64,000 nucleotides of DNA, taken from contig NZ_AP024452.1 in NCBI RefSeq assembly GCF_016865485.1, forward strand, positions 496,001 to 560,000, written 5' to 3'. Of the stretch, positions 61,420 to 64,000 are shown piece after piece (positions within the stretch are counted from its first letter, which is position 1; each line of letters begins with the position of its first letter). Origin of the DNA: Luteitalea sp. TBR-22 (GTDB lineage Bacteria; Acidobacteriota; Vicinamibacteria; Vicinamibacterales; Vicinamibacteraceae). The position numbers and the translations under genes were made by a program. The notes beneath the pieces are model-generated. The model was not told the DNA's origin. It searched no databases and saw nothing but the letters and a program-made list of their open reading frames with translations.

Positions 61420-63390
61420 TCACACCGGTTGCAATCCGCCCTCGGCGGTCGTCCTGAACCGCAACTGACGCTCGCCCACGCGCAGCTGGATGCGCCTTCC
61501 ATCCCGGCTCCGGGCCAGCGACAGCGACGGCGCCTCCGCCTCGCCCGGCGCGATGGCGGTGACCACCAGGTGCTGCGGCGAGGCCGCCAGGCGCGCGCTC
61601 AACACCTGCACCGGCCGGATCCACCCCTCTGGGGTCGCCACCTCCAGCGGCGGCACGCCGCTCAGGGCGAGCGTGCGCACCGCGGCGCGCACCGGGCCAT
61701 TGGTGACCACCGCGCTGCCGCTCGGGCCCAGTGCCCACGTGCCGCCCGTATGCCAGCGCAACTCGATCGGCTGGGGCTCCGCCGTCTCGATCTCATCGAC
61801 GATGACGAACGACTGGCGCTCGTCGAGCGCGATGACATGGCGTCGCGCGATCGGCGTGGGTACGTCGTACGTGTCGTCGGCCACGCCGGTCAGCACCTGC
61901 ACCCCGTCCCGATCGACGAGCGGCAGGAGGCGCCCCTTGCGGCGATGCACCTGCCCCTTGCCGCCGACCAGCACCGTGTTGTGCCCGCCGGTGCCGATCT
62001 CGTAATAGCCATGGCGCTTGTCGGCCCGGAAGTAGTCGGCCGGATATGGCCGGCTGCCCAGTTCCGCCAGCAGGAAGCGGTCGCCGACGGCAAGGCTCAC
62101 GTGGTTGAGATCGAGGTGCGTGTGGTTGGCTGCGAGCGAGCCGTTCTTGAACGCCAGGAAGTGCGCGGGATCGGGCTGACTCGGGGCGAGCAGCGCCCAA
62201 CCGATGCTCGGGAACACGGCGGCGGCCGGCACCCGCGGCAGGTAGTCGCGCTGCCGTTCGGGCAGCCACGGTTGATCGACCGGGCGCCACAGGAGCGCCA
62301 GCGCCTCGTCGGGCCAGCCCTCGGCCTGGCGGGGGACGGGCACGCGGTCCTGGTACCAGATGAACGCAGGGTCGCGGTACGTGGCTCCGAGGAGGTAGAA
62401 GATGGCGTCGGCGGCCCGGCCGTTCGAGTCGCCAAAGCTTGCCGACAGCGTCGTCCCCGGATTGAAGACGATGGGGAAGTAGCCGGTCTGGCGGACGCCG
62501 CTGCGCGCGAAGACCGCGGCGCCGGCCGGATGTCCTGCCCGACGCAACGCCTCGGCGGCCATCAGGCCGTAGCGGTGGCCGTAGCGCCAGTAGCCGGTCC
62601 CCTCGTCCCAGGCGCCGTCGGGACCGAGGTGATCCCAGTAGCGCTCCATCGCCGGCACGGCCCTGGCGAGCACGCGCGCCGCCTTGTCGGCGTGCGTCGG
62701 CTGCAGCGCGAGCGCCAGCATCGCCGCGCCGCCGTTGCACACGGTGTTCCAGTTGTGTTGCGCCGTGTGCCATGCCGGCGGCTTCTCCCGTTCGACGGCC
62801 TCCAGGAACGCGTCGAGCGCGCGCCGCACGACGCCGTCGACGGTCGGCCTGCGACGGTCGTCGGCGACGGCCGGCAGCAGCCAGTCGATGGCGAGCGCAA
62901 AGGTGAGCGACAGCTCACCGGTCATCAGGTCGAACGGCGGCTGATGGGCGGTGTCGACCCAGATGTGCCAGGAGCGGACAGCGTGTTCGAGTTGGGCGAT
63001 CGCGCTCTCGAGGAAGCGTGCCTCGCCGGTCAGTTCCCACGCCATGCCGAGCGTGACCACCCGGCCCTGGAGGGCGCGAGCGCAGGCGAGTCCCTTGTCC
63101 TCGCCCGGCGGATCGGGCTCGCCACGCCCGGTGATGGATGGCACGAGCCGCGGCGCCGACACGTATTGCTCGGCCTTGGCAAGGGTGGTATCGCGAAAGC
63201 GGACCAGCTGCGGGTGCGAGGCGCGGGCGCGGACGCGATCGAGTTCCTCGCGGGTGAACAGCAGGCGGGGGCCACGTTCCGGCGCGCCTGGCTGCGCGTC
63301 CCACGTGGCGGCGACCACCGGCGCGGCCAGCGCACCGAGGCACGTGCGGCGATCGATCGATCCGGACCTCAGGCCTTGGCGTCGTTCCAT
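61420..63390 (-). CDS. Heparinase II/III-family polysaccharide lyase, exported
   Basis: 656 residues. A Tat-like signal (SIDRRTCLGALAAPVVAATW) precedes an alpha/alpha-toroid domain (about 60-360, with HTAQHNWNTVCNGGAAMLAL, DEGTGYWRYGHRYG) and a C-terminal beta-sandwich (HTHLDLNHVSLAVGDRFLLAELG; GYYEIGTGGHNTVLVGG), the layout of heparinase II/III-like lyases. It would cut uronic-acid polysaccharides by beta-elimination, producing the unsaturated ends that a GH88 enzyme (3025-4422) removes. ATG 63390 overlaps the polA 3' end by 22 bases and has GGGACGG upstream within polA. Confidence 0.87.
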   Translation of the reverse strand: MERRQGLRSGSIDRRTCLGALAAPVVAATWDAQPGAPERGPRLLFTREELDRVRARASHPQLVRFRDTTLAKAEQYVSAPRLVPSITGRGEPDPPGEDKGLACARALQGRVVTLGMAWELTGEARFLESAIAQLEHAVRSWHIWVDTAHQPPFDLMTGELSLTFALAIDWLLPAVADDRRRPTVDGVVRRALDAFLEAVEREKPPAWHTAQHNWNTVCNGGAAMLALALQPTHADKAARVLARAVPAMERYWDHLGPDGAWDEGTGYWRYGHRYGLMAAEALRRAGHPAGAAVFARSGVRQTGYFPIVFNPGTTLSASFGDSNGRAADAIFYLLGATYRDPAFIWYQDRVPVPRQAEGWPDEALALLWRPVDQPWLPERQRDYLPRVPAAAVFPSIGWALLAPSQPDPAHFLAFKNGSLAANHTHLDLNHVSLAVGDRFLLAELGSRPYPADYFRADKRHGYYEIGTGGHNTVLVGGKGQVHRRKGRLLPLVDRDGVQVLTGVADDTYDVPTPIARRHVIALDERQSFVIVDEIETAEPQPIELRWHTGGTWALGPSGSAVVTNGPVRAAVRTLALSGVPPLEVATPEGWIRPVQVLSARLAASPQHLVVTAIAPGEAEAPSLSLARSRDGRRIQLRVGERQLRFRTTAEGGLQPV

Positions 63391-64000
63391 GTCCGTCCCA
63401 CGCCCACGTCGACGTCGAGCGGCACGTCGAGCGTGACGGCGTGCTCCATGTGGTGCTTCACGAGCGCCGCGGCCTCCTCGGCCCGGTCCTCGGGCGCCTC
63501 GAACACGAGCTCGTCGTGCACGGTCAGGATCATCCGGAGCCCCGGGACCGACGCCTGCGCCGTGTGCAGGTCGATCATGGCGCGCTTGAGGATGTCGGCG
63601 GCAGTGCCCTGGATGGGCAGGTTGACCGTGACGCGCTCGGCGGCGGCGCGGATCTGGCCGTTGCGGCTCGTCAGCTCGGGGACGCGCCGCCGCCGGCCGA
63701 AGAGCGTGCTCACCACGCCCGTGTCGCGCGCCCTGGCAATCGTCTCGTCGATGAACTGTCGCACCGACGGGTAGCCGGCGAAGTAGGCGTCGATGAAGGC
63801 CTGCGCGGCCTGCTGGGTGACGCCGATGTCCTTGGCGAGCGTGAACGCGGTCTTGCCGTAGAGCAGCGCGTAATTGATGATCTTGGCGCGCCGGCGCAGC
63901 TCGTGGGCGCTCAGGCCGCTGTCGGTCCCGAACACGCGCGCCGACGTCTGGTCGTGGATGTCGTCGCCACGCCGGAAGGCGTCGATCAGGCTCTGTTCCT
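63369..64000 (-). CDS. polA: DNA polymerase I, C-terminal part (5' end outside window)
   Basis: The last about 210 residues of a family A polymerase. RRAKIINYALLYG is motif B (O-helix Lys and Tyr), LPIQGTAADILKRAMIDLH follows, and LTVHDELVFE is motif C with a catalytic Asp. HDQTSARVFG precedes motif B as in all Pol I. Replication and repair enzyme of the cytoplasm. It ends 22 bases inside the lyase gene, so the two may be cotranscribed. Only the palm/fingers end can be judged. Confidence 0.95.
   Translation of the reverse strand, partial: EQSLIDAFRRGDDIHDQTSARVFGTDSGLSAHELRRRAKIINYALLYGKTAFTLAKDIGVTQQAAQAFIDAYFAGYPSVRQFIDETIARARDTGVVSTLFGRRRRVPELTSRNGQIRAAAERVTVNLPIQGTAADILKRAMIDLHTAQASVPGLRMILTVHDELVFEAPEDRAEEAAALVKHHMEHAVTLDVPLDVDVGVGRTWNDAKA

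Overview
The window is high-GC DNA from a Gram-negative soil-type bacterium. The best guess is Acidobacteriota, class Vicinamibacteria (Luteitalea-like). The guess rests on gene content: a CadC-type winged-helix regulator fused to TPRs, a DUF5117-type zinc metalloprotease, S9 and M28 secreted peptidases, a carboxypeptidase-regulatory-like TonB receptor, GH88 and heparinase-type uronate enzymes, and many GTG starts with 4-base GTGA overlaps. No rRNA, tRNA, CRISPR array, prophage or complete transposon was seen.

Layout. 1-9 kb: acyl-CoA ligase (runs off the left edge), a DUF1624-type acyltransferase, a minus-strand operon (beta-propeller, SDR, GH88 glucuronyl hydrolase) and a divergent secreted esterase. 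Then comes a 1.6 kb segment bounded by a perfect 54-base inverted repeat that holds an IS481 relic and a four-helix-bundle gene. 9-14 kb, minus strand: a coupled amidotransferase/PGM1-like peptide ligase pair and two DedA/VTT membrane proteins. 13.5-22.8 kb, plus strand: two runs of overlapping genes (hypothetical, glycosyltransferase, NCS2 permease; then flavin disulfide oxidoreductase, TVP38, ArgH-like lyase, a 38-residue membrane peptide, SSS symporter, envelope protein). 23-33 kb: secreted hydrolases and peptidases, an amidase and a lipoprotein. 33.7-38.6 kb: aminotransferase, MalQ, thioredoxin-NHL protein, OsmC. 38.7-43 kb, minus: gamma-glutamyltransferase coupled to a DinB protein, aldo/keto reductase, YncE-like propeller. 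43-50 kb: transmembrane winged-helix regulator with a clear promoter, DUF7010-like protein, a nuclease-like/DUF2075 ATPase fusion, AlkZ-like glycosylase, TIM-barrel protein. 50-64 kb: M28 and M23 peptidases, DUF1015-SerC pair, TonB receptor, poly(A) polymerase, TPR protein, heparinase II/III-type lyase, and the 3' part of polA.

The most unusual feature is between the genes. Two kinds of repeat recur across the window. One is a family of short hairpins headed by GTAG (REP-like, as in RAYT-associated repeats) with compensating arm changes. The other is a set of tandem arrays mostly built on 7-base units, with several different heptamers, some of them shared by distant loci (GTTTGAC, GGGAGTC, CTGAGCC, CGAACGC, CGGTGCC, GTCCCTC, ATTTCAA). 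Both kinds sit directly at gene ends and often supply or touch the stop codon. This repeat landscape is the best candidate here for something undescribed.
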